Source: Pseudomonadota bacterium
GTDB taxonomy: Bacteria > Myxococcota > Myxococcia > Myxococcales > Myxococcaceae
NCBI GenBank assembly: GCA_023426545.1
Contig: JAFAAN010000058.1
Span: 19,801 to 83,800, forward strand
Direction of reading: 5' to 3'
DNA: 64,000 nt
Below are positions 43,635 to 53,255 of this stretch, piece by piece. The position numbers and the translations under genes are program-made. The notes beneath the pieces were generated by a model. It was not told the DNA's origin and searched no databases. It saw only the letters and a list, made by a program, of their open reading frames with translations. Numbering within the stretch: the stretch's first letter is position 1; each line of letters opens with the position of its first letter.

Positions 43635-43796
43635 GTGGGCGAGCACCACTACGAAGTGCTCCGGCGCATCAATGGCATTGCGCTCGACAGCGCCGAGAGG
43701 CTCCTGGACGCCTTCACCCTGCTGCAGGAGGCGCAGCACCTCGAGCTCGACATCGAGCGCTGCGGACACAGCCCATCCGCAAGGTCTACGACATGA
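43635..43796 (+). pseudogene. Possible 3' remnant of a gene
   Basis: A short frame (53 codons from GTG 43635; it stays open further upstream without a good start) reads like real protein: EHHYEVLRRINGIALDSAER and LLDAFTLLQEAQHLELDIER, amphipathic and with typical codon use. It has no ribosome site and follows the AT-richer stretch. It could be a genuine small protein or the tail of a deleted gene. No family is recognised. Confidence 0.25.
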
Positions 43797-43814
43797 GGTG
43801 ACGACTCCTGCCGC

Positions 43815-44678
43815 TCAGCCGCGAGCCAGCGCCGCCGCGAGCCGAGGAAGCACGTCCCCTGCGCGCGCCTCCAGGTACACATCCGCCAGCTCCACACCGC
43901 GGCACTCACCAATGTTGAGGATGGCGATGGGCATGCGCCGCTCCGAGGCCCGCACCAGGAAGCGATAGCCAGAGAAGATGGCCAGCGACGAGCCCACCAC
44001 CAGCAGCGCATCCCCCTCCTCCAGCAGGGAGAACGCGGCCTCCACGGTGGGGAGCGGCACGTTGTCTCCGAAGAAGACGACATCGGGCTTGAGCGTCCCG
44101 CCGCACACCAGACACGCCGGGACCTGGAACGAGGACAACTGCTCGGATGACAGGTCCGCATCGCCGTCCGGCCGTAACACGAGCACCTCGTGGGAGAACC
44201 CAGGATTGAGCGCCAGCAAACGCTCCTGCAGGTCCACTCGCGGCTCCTGGGCGCCGCACGTCAGACAGCGGACCCGGGCCAACGCACCGTGCAGCTCGAT
44301 GACCCGCGAGCTCCCCGCAGCGTGGTGAAGCCGGTCCACGTTCTGCGTGATGAGGCCACGGACGTGCCCCGCCTGCTCCAACGCCGCGAGCGCTGCGTGC
44401 GCCGCGTTGGGCCGGGCCGACGAAAAGCGTGGCCAGCCCATCAAGCTTCGCGCCCAGTACCGCGCCCGGGCTTCGGGCTGCGTCAAGAACTCACGGTGCT
44501 GGATGGGGTTGCGCGCGCGGGCCCGCGTCCCTGGCCCCCGGTAGTCCGGGATGCCTGACTCCGTGCTGCACCCCGCGCCGGTGAGCACCACCGTACTTCG
44601 GCGCTTGAGCAGCGCGGCCAGCGCCTCCACGCTCGGGCTCAGGTCCGGGGCTCGCAGGGCATCGTGCTGAGAAGTCAT
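43815..44678 (-). CDS. Sir2-family NAD-dependent protein deacylase
   Basis: A 287-residue sirtuin that removes acyl groups from lysine using NAD. Conserved motifs in order: VVLTGAGCSTESGIPDYRGPGT, ITQNVDRLHHAAG, catalytic His in VIELHGAL, zinc Cys pairs CLTC and CLVC, and VVFFGDNVPLP plus LLVVGSSLAIFSGYR. The arginine-rich insert RARARNPIQHREF after the first motif places it in the bacterial class II-like group. Cytoplasmic. ATG 44678 was chosen; ATG 44690 is four codons upstream. Confidence 0.94.
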   Translation of the reverse strand: MTSQHDALRAPDLSPSVEALAALLKRRSTVVLTGAGCSTESGIPDYRGPGTRARARNPIQHREFLTQPEARARYWARSLMGWPRFSSARPNAAHAALAALEQAGHVRGLITQNVDRLHHAAGSSRVIELHGALARVRCLTCGAQEPRVDLQERLLALNPGFSHEVLVLRPDGDADLSSEQLSSFQVPACLVCGGTLKPDVVFFGDNVPLPTVEAAFSLLEEGDALLVVGSSLAIFSGYRFLVRASERRMPIAILNIGECRGVELADVYLEARAGDVLPRLAAALARG

Positions 44679-44792
44679 CGCGGCCCACATTCTAACCGCG
44701 TGCGCCCGGCGCCGCCGGATGTCCTCCCCCGCCCGAGTCCGCTCACCCACCTCCACGCCTGTTCACGGTGCTGTGACCATCCAGCAGGCCGC

Positions 44793-45736
44793 CTACCGGC
44801 CCGCCGGGCCGCTCGCGTCCCCCCGTGCGGGCGACCAGCGGCGGAGGAAGGCGGGCGCGACGAGGAAGATGAGGAGCAGCCGTCCCACCTGGACCGCCAG
44901 GATGACGAAGCCCCCACCGCGAGGTGTGCCACCCGCTTCAGCTCCTGGGCGGAAGAGGCATCGAACTCGCTCCCCACGCGCACGCCCAGGGCCCACAACG
45001 CCAGCGCGAGCACGCCTGGTGGCCACGCGCCCACCGGAATCCCCACGGCCGTGATTGGGATGCCCAGCAACACCGGCCCCAGGAAGGAACCGGCCGGCAG
45101 CCGCAAGCGCAGTCCCAGCACGCTACCCACCACGGACACGGCCGCGGTCGTCAGCCAGGCCACGAGTGGCGGCGGAGAGCCAGGCAGGTCCGCCGCCTGG
45201 GCGAGCGCCACGGCCGGGGTATCCCCCGCCCAGCGCCCCACTGCCACCGCCACGAGAATCACGACGCACAAGCGCATGCACTGGAAGAGCGTCACCAGCC
45301 GGGCATCCGCGCCCAGCTCGTCACTCAGCGCGATCATCGCGGACGAGCCCCCAGGCATCAGCCCGAGGGTGGCGGTGCGCGGGTCCAGGTGCCCCAGCCG
45401 CGCGCACACCAGCGCCACGCCCTGCGCCACCGCCACCACGCCCACCACGGCGGCGAGCGACACCGCCCAGTTGTCCGCGAGCGCGCTCCAGGCCTCCGGC
45501 GAAAAGGACGAGCACAGCGCGCCGCCAAGCACGGACTGCGCCACCAGCATCCCCCGACGCGACACCGGGGCGTGCGTGGCCAGCGTCAGCGCGGCGGCAA
45601 TCGACACCAGCATGGAGCCCAGCAGCGCCCCGGCCGGCAGGCGCGCGAGCTCGGCGAGCCCCGCGACGAGCAACGACACCACGGTGACAGCCGCCACGCG
45701 GCGTGACGTGCCCCCAGACGCGGTGTCCTTCGTCAT
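44793..45736 (-). CDS. AbrB-family membrane transporter with apparent frameshift near the C-terminus
   Basis: An integral membrane protein of the AbrB (putative ammonia monooxygenase-related, COG3180) family with repeated hydrophobic segments and the family motif LGLMPGGSSAMIALSDELGAD. One frame runs from ATG 45736 through LKRVAHLAVG and then becomes implausible (ASSSWRSRWDGC). A different frame supplies the expected end: GGFVILAVQVGRLLLIFLVAPAFL, then a stop at 44793. The join is at a run of five C (44911-44915, G5 on the coding strand); one added G restores the frame. It may be a real mutation, slippage, or a sequencing error. Unrepaired, the protein would read through to 44675. Confidence 0.7.
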
Positions 45737-45829
45737 CACGGCGCCCAAGCTACCAGCGGCGCTGGGGGAACGCTCCGGGTGCCCGGCGAGAGAGGCCCCG
45801 CCCGCTTACCCGTGCTAGACGCCCACCTC

Positions 45830-46303
45830 ATGCGAAGCTGGCAGTGGAAGTCGTTCCAGGCCCTGTCGCTCGACGAGCTGTACGACGTGCTCGCGTTGCG
45901 GCAGGAGGTGTTCGTGGTGGAGCAGCGCTCCATCTACCAGGACGTGGACGGGTTCGACCGGAGCGCCGAGCACCTGCTCCTCCACGACGAAGCCCAGGGC
46001 ACCCGCCTGCTCGCCGCCTACCTGCGCGTCCTGCCTCCCGGCCTGAAGTACCCCGGAGAGAGCAGCCTGGGACGCGTGGTGACGTCGCCCAGGACCCGAG
46101 GCCAGGGGCTCGGGCGCGAGCTGGTGGCGCGTGGCCTCGCCCGGCTCGACAGCCTGTACCCGGAGGCCGCCATCCACATCGGCGCCCAGCACTACCTCCA
46201 GCGCTTCTACGAGGGCTTTGGCTTCCAGGCGCGAGGCGGCGTGTACGACGAGGACGGCATCCCGCACATCGACATGGTGCGGCCCGCGCGCGGCCCTCGC
46301 TGA
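45830..46303 (+). CDS. ElaA-like GNAT acetyltransferase
   Basis: A 157-residue GNAT protein of the ElaA type. It opens WQWKSFQALSLDELYDVLALRQEVFVVEQ, the ElaA signature, and has YQDVDGFDRSAEHLL, then the acetyl-CoA loop SLGRVVTSPRTRGQGLGRELVARGLA, and YLQRFYEGFGFQARGGVYDEDGIPHIDM at the end. ElaA's substrate is not established. ATG 45830 matches the family start; upstream in-frame codons do not. It is divergent from the AbrB gene. Confidence 0.92.
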   Translation: MRSWQWKSFQALSLDELYDVLALRQEVFVVEQRSIYQDVDGFDRSAEHLLLHDEAQGTRLLAAYLRVLPPGLKYPGESSLGRVVTSPRTRGQGLGRELVARGLARLDSLYPEAAIHIGAQHYLQRFYEGFGFQARGGVYDEDGIPHIDMVRPARGPR

Positions 46304-46550
46304 TGCCACGCGACGTGAAGCTCCGCCACGATGCCCCAGGCGGCCGGACGTGACACGAGCCGCTTCGCCAGGGACCACGCTCCGGCCGAGGACACGGCCC
46401 GACTTGCGCCTCGGCGAGCCCCACGGGCGATGGCACGACAACACTTCCCCACCGCGTTCTGTCGCGTACCGCACGCGCCTGCCCGGACGCGCCCATGGGG
46501 CCCGCGTGGGCCCATGACGCCGTGCTGCTCCGGCGCTTTCCTGCGGCGCC

Positions 46551-47936
46551 ATGAACCCCCACATCGTCGACAACCCCTTCACCGGTGACGTCGCCGCGTC
46601 TGTCGAGCCCACGCCGCCCGCGAAGCTGGACGCCGTGCTGGAGCGTGCCCGGGCCGCGTCGCGCGCCCTGCGCGCGCTGAGCGTGGAGGAGCGCGTGAAG
46701 CAGGTGCTGCGCGCCTGCGAGGCGATGGAGAAGCACACCGACGCCATCGCCCGGGACATCACCCGGCAGATGGGCAAGCCCCTCGCCCAGGCCCGCGGCG
46801 AGGTGGGCGGTATGGCGGGCCGCCTCCGTCACATGGCCGCCATCGCCTCGGAGTCGCTGGCCGACATCGTCCTGCCGTCCAAGGACGGCTTCGAGCGGAG
46901 AATCGCCAAGGAGCCGCTGGGCGTGGTGCTGGACCTGCCGGCGTGGAACTACCCGCTGCTCACGGCGGTGAATGCCATTGCGCCCGCGGTGCTCGCGGGC
47001 AACGCCGTCATCGTGAAGCACTCGCCGCGCACGCCCCTGTGCGGTGCCCACTTCGCACGCGCCTTCGCCGAAGCAGGCATGCCCGAGGGCGCCGTACAGG
47101 CCATCTTCCTGGACTACCCCGGCACGGAGCAGCTCGTCGGTGACTCGCGGGTGGACCACGTGCTCTTCACCGGCTCGGTGCTCGGCGGCCACAAGGTTCA
47201 AGCCGCCGCCCGCGAGCGCTTCCTGCACGTCGGCCTGGAGCTGGGCGGCAATGACCCGGCGTATGTCGCGCCGGACTGCGACCTCGACAAGACGGTGGAG
47301 CACATCGTCGACGGCGCCATGTACAACGCGGGGCAGAGCTGCTGCGCCGTGGAGCGCGTGTACGTGCATCGCTCGCTGTACGAGCGCTTCATCGCCGCCG
47401 CGGAGCCCCGGGTGCGCGCCTACGTGCTGGGCGATCCGGAGTCCGAGCAGACGACGATGGGCCCCATCGCCCAACCCTGGCATCCCGCCGAGCTCCAGGC
47501 CTTCGTCCAGGACGCCATTGCCCGGGGCGCGCGGCTCGTCGCCGGAGGCCACCCCACCCAGGTGGAGGGCCGGGGCCGCTTCTTCGAACCCACGCTGCTG
47601 CGGGACGTGAGCCCCCAGGCGCGGCTGATGCGCGAGGAGTCCTTCGGGCCGCTGCTGCCCGTCGCGCCCGTCGACTCCGACGAGGAGGCCCTGGCGCTGA
47701 TGAATGCCTCGCGCCTGGGGCTCACCGCCAGCGTCTGGACGTCCGACCGCGACCGCGCGGACCGGCTGGCGCGGCGGCTCGAAGCAGGCACCGTCTACAT
47801 GAACCGCTGCGACGCGCTGGACCCCGCGCTGCCCTGGAGCGGCGTGAAGGACTCCGGCCGCGGCGTGACGCTGAGCACGCTGGGCTTCGACGCCCTGACG
47901 CGGCCCAAGGCGCTGCACTACCGCCTGAGCCTGTGA
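46551..47936 (+). CDS. NAD(P)-dependent aldehyde dehydrogenase (succinate-semialdehyde type)
   Basis: A 461-residue aldehyde dehydrogenase. The catalytic Cys264 is in GQSCCAVERVY and the general-base Glu in ELGGNDPAYV. The cofactor site includes PAWNYPLLTAVNAIAPAVLAGNAVIVKHS and FTGSVLGGHKV. EESFGPLLPV and the C-terminal SGVKDSGRG are conserved. It resembles succinate-semialdehyde or related dehydrogenases, but the substrate is not fixed by sequence. The 247 nt upstream show no gene. It converges with coaA, 15 nt between stops. Confidence 0.93.
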   Translation: MNPHIVDNPFTGDVAASVEPTPPAKLDAVLERARAASRALRALSVEERVKQVLRACEAMEKHTDAIARDITRQMGKPLAQARGEVGGMAGRLRHMAAIASESLADIVLPSKDGFERRIAKEPLGVVLDLPAWNYPLLTAVNAIAPAVLAGNAVIVKHSPRTPLCGAHFARAFAEAGMPEGAVQAIFLDYPGTEQLVGDSRVDHVLFTGSVLGGHKVQAAARERFLHVGLELGGNDPAYVAPDCDLDKTVEHIVDGAMYNAGQSCCAVERVYVHRSLYERFIAAAEPRVRAYVLGDPESEQTTMGPIAQPWHPAELQAFVQDAIARGARLVAGGHPTQVEGRGRFFEPTLLRDVSPQARLMREESFGPLLPVAPVDSDEEALALMNASRLGLTASVWTSDRDRADRLARRLEAGTVYMNRCDALDPALPWSGVKDSGRGVTLSTLGFDALTRPKALHYRLSL

Positions 47937-47951
47937 AGCGTGGGGATGGGG

Positions 47952-48908
47952 CTACATCTTCCGCAAACGCACCCGCTTCACCTTGTGGTCCGGCCCCTTG
48001 AGGAGGATGAGCCGGGCGCGAGAGCGGGTGGGCGCGATGTTCTGGGCCAGGTTGGGGCCGTTGATCTCGCCCCAAATGGAGTCGGCCATCGTCACCGCCT
48101 GCTCGTGGCTCAGCTCGGAGAAGCGGCGGAAGTAGCTGCGCTCGTCACGGAACGCCGTCTGCTGGAGCTTGAGGAAGCGGTTCACGTACCACCGGCGGAT
48201 GTCGGACTCGTGCGCATCCACGTAGATGGAGAAGTCGAAGAAGTCCGACAGGAACGTGGTGGGGAGCTGCTTCCCCTCCTGCGCCCCCGTCTGGAGGACG
48301 TTGAGCCCCTCCAGGATGAGGATGTCGGGCTGACGGATGACCTGTGCCTCGCCGGGCAGGACGTCATAGACGAGGTGAGAGTAGACGGGCGCCGACACCT
48401 CCGCGCGGCCGGCCTTCAGCTCCGCCAGGAAGCGGACCAGGCCGCGCCGGTCATAGCTCTCCGGGAAGCCCTTGCGCTTCATCAAGCCGCGCTCGGTGAG
48501 CACGCCGTTGGGAAAGAGGAACCCATCCGTCGTCACCAGCTCCACCCGGGGGTGGTCCGGCCACCGCTTCAGGAGCGCCTGGAGGATGCGCGCCGTCGTG
48601 CTCTTGCCCACCGCCACGCTCCCGGCGATGGCGATGATGAAGGGCACCTTCTGCGCCATGCCCCCCAGGAAGGCCTGCTGCTCCGCCCACAGCCGCTGGG
48701 CGGCGGCCACCTGTAGGTTGAGCAGCCGGGACAGGGGCAGGTAGACGTCCGCCACCTCCTCCACGTCCAGCTGCTCACCCAGGCCCCGGAGGCCATCAAT
48801 CTCCGAGGAGTCCAGCGGCAGGGGCGTCGTGGCACGCAGCGCCCGCCAGGCATCCCGTTCCAGGTCGATGAACATGGATGCCGACGGGCTGCTGGGGGCT
48901 GAGGCCAT
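47952..48908 (-). CDS. coaA: Type I pantothenate kinase
   Basis: A 318-residue kinase, equal in size to E. coli CoaA (316), that phosphorylates pantothenate in the first step of coenzyme A synthesis. The P-loop is GSVAVGKST at 96-104. Family landmarks: VELVTTDGFLFPN, KRKGFPESYDRRGLVRFL, SHLVYDV, ILILEGLNVLQ, and a C-terminal WGEINGPNLAQNIAPTRSRARLIL. CTGGAG lies about 9 nt before ATG 48908; the longer frame to 49007 enters the neighbouring gene. Regulation is by CoA feedback in this family. Confidence 0.96.
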   Translation of the reverse strand: MASAPSSPSASMFIDLERDAWRALRATTPLPLDSSEIDGLRGLGEQLDVEEVADVYLPLSRLLNLQVAAAQRLWAEQQAFLGGMAQKVPFIIAIAGSVAVGKSTTARILQALLKRWPDHPRVELVTTDGFLFPNGVLTERGLMKRKGFPESYDRRGLVRFLAELKAGRAEVSAPVYSHLVYDVLPGEAQVIRQPDILILEGLNVLQTGAQEGKQLPTTFLSDFFDFSIYVDAHESDIRRWYVNRFLKLQQTAFRDERSYFRRFSELSHEQAVTMADSIWGEINGPNLAQNIAPTRSRARLILLKGPDHKVKRVRLRKM

Positions 48909-48978
48909 GAATTCCACTCCAGGGAGATGAACACCCAGGCCGCCGCGTAGCACAGCCAGCGCATCCTCGCTCGGCCGT

Positions 48979-49710
48979 TCAGGTGCCAGCCGCCGGGTCC
49001 CAGCCATAGAAGCGCTTCAGCTCTTCATAAAGAGCAGGCGTCTTCTCCTGCATTTGCCGGGGTTTCTCGAAAAACGATTCGGTGGCCACGGCGAAGAACT
49101 CGGCCTCGTTGAGGCTCCCGTAGTCATCCAGGACCTGCCGCTCCAGGCGCCGGCCCTGCTGGAGCTTGTGGAAGTGCTCGCTCATCACCGAGCTCCAGGC
49201 CCGGTAGTGCGAGTACGCCCGCAGGTTCGGCGTCCCATCGAAGGCACCGTCCGCCCGGTCCAGCACATGGGCGAACTCGTGCGTGGCGGTGTCATGGCCG
49301 TCCTCCGGGTCGCGCAGGCCCGCGAGCACCGACTCCCACGACAGGATGACGGAGCCCCAGCGCTTCGCCTCACCCAGCATCACCCCCGTACGGTCGGGAA
49401 TGCGGAAGGCACCGGGGTAGACGATGATTTCGCGCAGCCGGTCGTAATACGACAGGCCCAGGTGCAGCACGAGCTGCACCGCCGTGGCCGAAATCACCAC
49501 GCGCATCTCGTCGGTGATTTCCAGTCCTCCGGCGCCGATGAACTCCTTCTCCCACGCGAACACCTTCAGCTTGTCCAGGAAGGGCTGCCGCAGTCCCGGG
49601 GGGAGCGTTCGGAAGAATGGCACCCGCGCTTCGAGGTACCCCAGCCAGGCTTCTGGCATGGGGCGGCGGAGCAGACGCTGGCGCCGGAACTGACGAAGGA
49701 AGGAGCCCAT
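48979..49710 (-). CDS. mtfA: MtfA-family zinc metallopeptidase
   Basis: A 243-residue protein of the MtfA (DgsA anti-repressor) family. The gluzincin-type zinc motif is HEFAH at 144-148 (TATHEFAHVLD), with a downstream SLNEAEFFAVATESFFE that supplies the third ligand. VVISATAVQLVLHLG and YDRLREIIVYPGAF are family hallmarks. In E. coli MtfA binds the Mlc repressor and regulates ptsG; whether that applies here is unknown. Cytoplasmic. ATG 49710 was preferred over 49722. Divergent from the BamA-like gene. Confidence 0.9.
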   Translation of the reverse strand: MGSFLRQFRRQRLLRRPMPEAWLGYLEARVPFFRTLPPGLRQPFLDKLKVFAWEKEFIGAGGLEITDEMRVVISATAVQLVLHLGLSYYDRLREIIVYPGAFRIPDRTGVMLGEAKRWGSVILSWESVLAGLRDPEDGHDTATHEFAHVLDRADGAFDGTPNLRAYSHYRAWSSVMSEHFHKLQQGRRLERQVLDDYGSLNEAEFFAVATESFFEKPRQMQEKTPALYEELKRFYGWDPAAGT

Positions 49711-49810
49711 GCGCCCAGGCATAACAGACGGGGTGTGTCGGGAGGAGCACCTCCCGGAGTCCATCTGGAGGTAAGTTCCGCTCCGAGGGCGCTGGCCGGC
49801 GGCCCCCTTC

Positions 49811-51199
49811 ATGGACGTGCGACGAGCGATGAGCAGACGCGTGTGGGTTGGATGCGCGGCGCTGGTGATGAGCCTCCTGGCGACCCGGGCAGCTGCGCAA
49901 TACACGGAGCCGGACCCCGTGGTGGACGAGGTGGTGGTGCGCGGACCGGAGAAGACGCGCCCCGAGACGGTGCGCGCCTACGCGCGCGTGGGCGAAGGAG
50001 ACCCGCTCACCCACGAGGACCTCGCCCGCATCGAGCGCCGCCTCGTCGCCACGGGCCTCTTCCAGGAAGTGAAGGTGGACTTCGAGCCGACGGGGCCGGG
50101 CCGGGTGCGGCTCATTCTCCACGTGGAGGACAAGGCCTCGTGGGTGGTGGCGCCCACCTTCGTGCTCCAGTCGGACAACGTGGGTGGTGGCGTGCTGTAC
50201 GCGGAGAACAACCTGTGGGGCCGCAGCAAGAAGTTCGCGACGGCGGCGCAGGTGAGCACCGCGGAGAGCGGCCTCTACGCGGGCTTCCTGGACCCGAACC
50301 TCTTCGGCCAGCCCCAGCTCCGCTTCAGCCTGGAGGGCCAGCTGCGCAGCGACCGGGTGGACGAGTATCGGCCGGGCTCCGGCCAGCGGCGCCCGGAGGT
50401 CGTGCGCCGGACGCGGATGAACTCCGCCTCCATCGCCGGAGAGCTGGGGTTCCTGCTGTTCGAGCGCGTGCGCGCGGCGGCCAAGTACCGGCTGATGTCC
50501 ATCGACGCCAAATCCCCCGACGCCAAGGAGGAGGTGACGACTCCCGCCTTCTCCCTGGGGCCCGCGCTGAAGGATGCGTCGCTGCGGCTGATGGTCGGCA
50601 TCGACACGCGGCAGAACCTGCACGCCGTCATGGAAGGGCTCAACCTGGAGGGCTCGTATGAGATTTCCCATCCCCACGTCGGCAGCGACTTCCGCTACGA
50701 GCGCTTCGGTTTGCTGTACCGCCACGGCCTGCGGCTGGTGGGCGAGCACAACCTGGTGCTGCGCGGTGAGGCGGTGGCCGGTGTGGGCCTGCCCTTCCAC
50801 CAGGAGTTCGTGATGGGCGGCAACTCGCTGCGCGGCTTCGTCCACCGCCAGTTCCGCGGCGACACGCGGCTGACCTTCACCGCCGAGTACCACTTCCCCC
50901 TGTTCACGGTGAGCCCGCTGTCCTTCCGTGGCGTCGCCTTCTCGGATACCGGGCTGATGACGTGGCGGAAGCTGCCCGGTGACAGGGAGCTGCGCGACGT
51001 GAACGGCCGCGTGGTGCGCAGCTACCTGCCAGACTCGGAGGGCGGGCTCGGGGGCGCCACCGTGGCCCAGGGGCTCGGAGCGGGCCTGCGCCTGTACCTG
51101 CGCAACATCGTCCTGCCCCTGGTGGGCGTGGATGCGGCCTACGGCGTCAACTCGGGGGAGTTCCGCTTCTACCTCGTGGCGGGTGTGAATCCATCGTAG
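49811..51199 (+). CDS. BamA/TamA-like outer-membrane beta-barrel protein (Omp85 superfamily)
   Basis: A 462-residue exported protein. The signal peptide is residues 1-29 (CAALVMSLLATRAAAQ). A single POTRA domain follows (VVDEVVVRGPEKTRPETVRAYARV; EDLARIERRLVATGLFQEVKVDF). The 16-stranded barrel region contains the conserved lid motif MGGNSLRGFVHRQF near 335-348. With one POTRA it is smaller than BamA, which has five, and fits the short Omp85 proteins used for secretion or lipid handling. ATG 49829 is an alternative start. Function inferred from fold only. Confidence 0.85.
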   Translation: MDVRRAMSRRVWVGCAALVMSLLATRAAAQYTEPDPVVDEVVVRGPEKTRPETVRAYARVGEGDPLTHEDLARIERRLVATGLFQEVKVDFEPTGPGRVRLILHVEDKASWVVAPTFVLQSDNVGGGVLYAENNLWGRSKKFATAAQVSTAESGLYAGFLDPNLFGQPQLRFSLEGQLRSDRVDEYRPGSGQRRPEVVRRTRMNSASIAGELGFLLFERVRAAAKYRLMSIDAKSPDAKEEVTTPAFSLGPALKDASLRLMVGIDTRQNLHAVMEGLNLEGSYEISHPHVGSDFRYERFGLLYRHGLRLVGEHNLVLRGEAVAGVGLPFHQEFVMGGNSLRGFVHRQFRGDTRLTFTAEYHFPLFTVSPLSFRGVAFSDTGLMTWRKLPGDRELRDVNGRVVRSYLPDSEGGLGGATVAQGLGAGLRLYLRNIVLPLVGVDAAYGVNSGEFRFYLVAGVNPS

Positions 51200-51290
51200 G
51201 GGCGACGTGCCAGACGCCCCCCTGGCAGCGCGTCGGGTGCGGCGCGCCCCGCGCCCCAGGCCCCCTCGCCCAACCGCCCGGACGGAGCGG

Positions 51291-51635
51291 TCACGCGCCG
51301 AAGTTCCTTCGCCGCAGGTCGAGCATCCACGCCTCCAGAGCCGCCACCGCCTCGGCGGGGGGCGCTTCCGGGAGCGCGGCGTCCGCTCGCGCGGCTTCGA
51401 GCACCTCGAACGAGCGCGCCACCTCTCCGCGCCACTTCGCACTCAGGTCCTCGGGGAGCTCGCTCCGCTCCCCGCGGAGCTTCTGCTCCACCAGGGCGTG
51501 CGCGTCCGCGAAGCCGTAGGGCGTCAGCAGCTCCGTGACATCCGTCTCCACCACGCCCGTCCGCAGCGCATGCGCCCCCGTCAGCGTGGTGCGCGCGCCG
51601 CCAGCGGCGGAGGAATCCGCCGGAGAATCACTCAT
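51291..51635 (-). CDS. Small hypothetical protein
   Basis: A 114-residue protein without recognised domain. The first 15 residues are Ser/Ala-rich; the remainder is helical (DAHALVEQKLRGERSELPED; RSFEVLEAARADAALPEAPPAEAVAALEAWML). GAGGTG precedes ATG 51635. It lies 74 nt downstream of glutathione reductase on the same strand and is probably in the same transcript. Confidence 0.6.
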   Translation of the reverse strand: MSDSPADSSAAGGARTTLTGAHALRTGVVETDVTELLTPYGFADAHALVEQKLRGERSELPEDLSAKWRGEVARSFEVLEAARADAALPEAPPAEAVAALEAWMLDLRRRNFGA

Positions 51636-51709
51636 GGTTCACCTCAGCGGTGCGAAGCCGCCCAGGGACGAGGAGGCGTCCGTGGACCTGACCCGCCCCG
51701 AAGCAGGCG

Positions 51710-53128
51710 TCAGCGCCGGGGCGGTACGGCGGCATCACGGCCCAGCTCCGAGGCCATGCGCTCGTCCGGGTCCGGCCGCCTGTCGCGCAGGGTGACGAAC
51801 TCCTCGGCCGCGGTGGGGTGGATGCCCACGGTGGTGTCGAGCTGCTTCTTGGTGACGCCGCACTTCACCGCCACCGCCAGCCCCTGGATGATTTCCGGCG
51901 CGTCCGCCCCCACCATGTGACAGCCGAGCACCCGGTTGGACGCGCGGTCCACCACCACCTTCATCATGGTGCGCTCGCTGCGCCCGCTCAGCGTGTGCTT
52001 CATGGGCCGGAAGCTGGTGACGTAGATGTCCAGCTTGCCGAACCGCTCCTTCGCCTCCAGCTCCGTCAGCCCCACGGTGGCCACGGGCGGCTGGCTGAAC
52101 ACGGCGGACGGCACGTCGGCGTGGTCCATCTTCATCGGGTTGTCGTTGAAGAGCGTCTCCGCCAGGGCCCGCCCCTCCGCGATGGCCACCGGCGTGAGGT
52201 TGATGCGGTCGGTGACGTCGCCCACCGCGTAGATGCTCTCCACCGAGCTGCGCGACCACGCGTCCACCTTCACCGCGCCTCTGGCGTCCAGCGCCACGCC
52301 GGCCTCCTCCAGCCCCAGTCCCGCCGTGTTGGGAATCCGCCCCGTGGCGAAGAGCACCGCGTCCGCCTCCACCGTCTCGCCGCCGCCCGTCAACAGGCTC
52401 ACCCCGCCGTCCGCGCGCTTCTCGATGTCCCGGATGAAGGTGTCCGTCATCAGCTCGATGCCCTTCTTGCGCATCTCCTCGGTGAGGAAGGAGCGCACGT
52501 CGTCATCGAAGCCACCGAGTACGCTCGGGCCGCGAATCAGCATGGTCACCTTCGAGCCCAGGCCATGGAAGACGCCCGCCAGCTCCACGCCGATGTACCC
52601 GGCCCCGACGATGGCCAGCCGCCGGGGCAGCTCCGGGAAGGACAGCGCCTCGTCCGAGGTGATGGCGTGCTCGATGCCCGTGATGTCCGGCGGAAGGTAG
52701 GTCCGGGAGCCGGTGGCCACCAGGATGCGCTCCGCCGTGTACTGCTTCCCCGCCACCTCCACCGTGTGGGGGTCCACGATGCGTCCGCGCCCCTCCAGCA
52801 GCGTCACCCCCGAGTCGCGTAGCAGCCGCGCGTACACGCCCTTCAGCCGCTCCAGCTCCTTGTCCTTCGCCGCCAGCAGCTTGCGCCAGGTGAACACCGG
52901 CGCCTGGAGCGTCCAGCCGTAGCCCGCCGCGTCCTCGAACTCCTCGCGGAAGTGCGAGCCATACACCAGGAGCTTCTTGGGCACGCAACCCCGGTGGACA
53001 CAGGTGCCGCCCACGTCGCGCTCCTCGCACACCGCGACCCGGGCGCCATGGGCCCCGGCCCTGCGGCTGGCCGCCACGCCGCCGGAGCCGCCGCCAAGGG
53101 TGAACAGGTCGAAGTCGTAACGGGCCAT
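51710..53128 (-). CDS. gor: Glutathione-disulfide reductase
   Basis: A 472-residue FAD/NADPH disulfide oxidoreductase. FAD loop: LGGGSGGVAASRRAG. The redox-active disulfide is Cys43/Cys48 in GGTCVHRGCVPKK, the pattern of glutathione reductases. The NAD(P) loop is IVGAGYIGVELAGVF, the second FAD segment is IYAVGDVTDRINLTPVA, and the catalytic His is in GIHPTAAEE. It keeps glutathione or a similar thiol reduced in the cytoplasm. GAGGAG and GGAGAG precede ATG 53128. The NADPH-versus-NADH choice was not tested. Confidence 0.93.
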   Translation of the reverse strand: MARYDFDLFTLGGGSGGVAASRRAGAHGARVAVCEERDVGGTCVHRGCVPKKLLVYGSHFREEFEDAAGYGWTLQAPVFTWRKLLAAKDKELERLKGVYARLLRDSGVTLLEGRGRIVDPHTVEVAGKQYTAERILVATGSRTYLPPDITGIEHAITSDEALSFPELPRRLAIVGAGYIGVELAGVFHGLGSKVTMLIRGPSVLGGFDDDVRSFLTEEMRKKGIELMTDTFIRDIEKRADGGVSLLTGGGETVEADAVLFATGRIPNTAGLGLEEAGVALDARGAVKVDAWSRSSVESIYAVGDVTDRINLTPVAIAEGRALAETLFNDNPMKMDHADVPSAVFSQPPVATVGLTELEAKERFGKLDIYVTSFRPMKHTLSGRSERTMMKVVVDRASNRVLGCHMVGADAPEIIQGLAVAVKCGVTKKQLDTTVGIHPTAAEEFVTLRDRRPDPDERMASELGRDAAVPPRR

Positions 53129-53255
53129 GGTCTCTCCAGCTCCTCGGTGGCGGTGGTGCCTGCGACTGAATCCGGAGAGATAGCCTCCAGCGGGGCATTC
53201 CCGCACGGAAGACGTGCGCCCAGGCCGTGAATCCCCGGTACGCGCCCCCCGCGTG

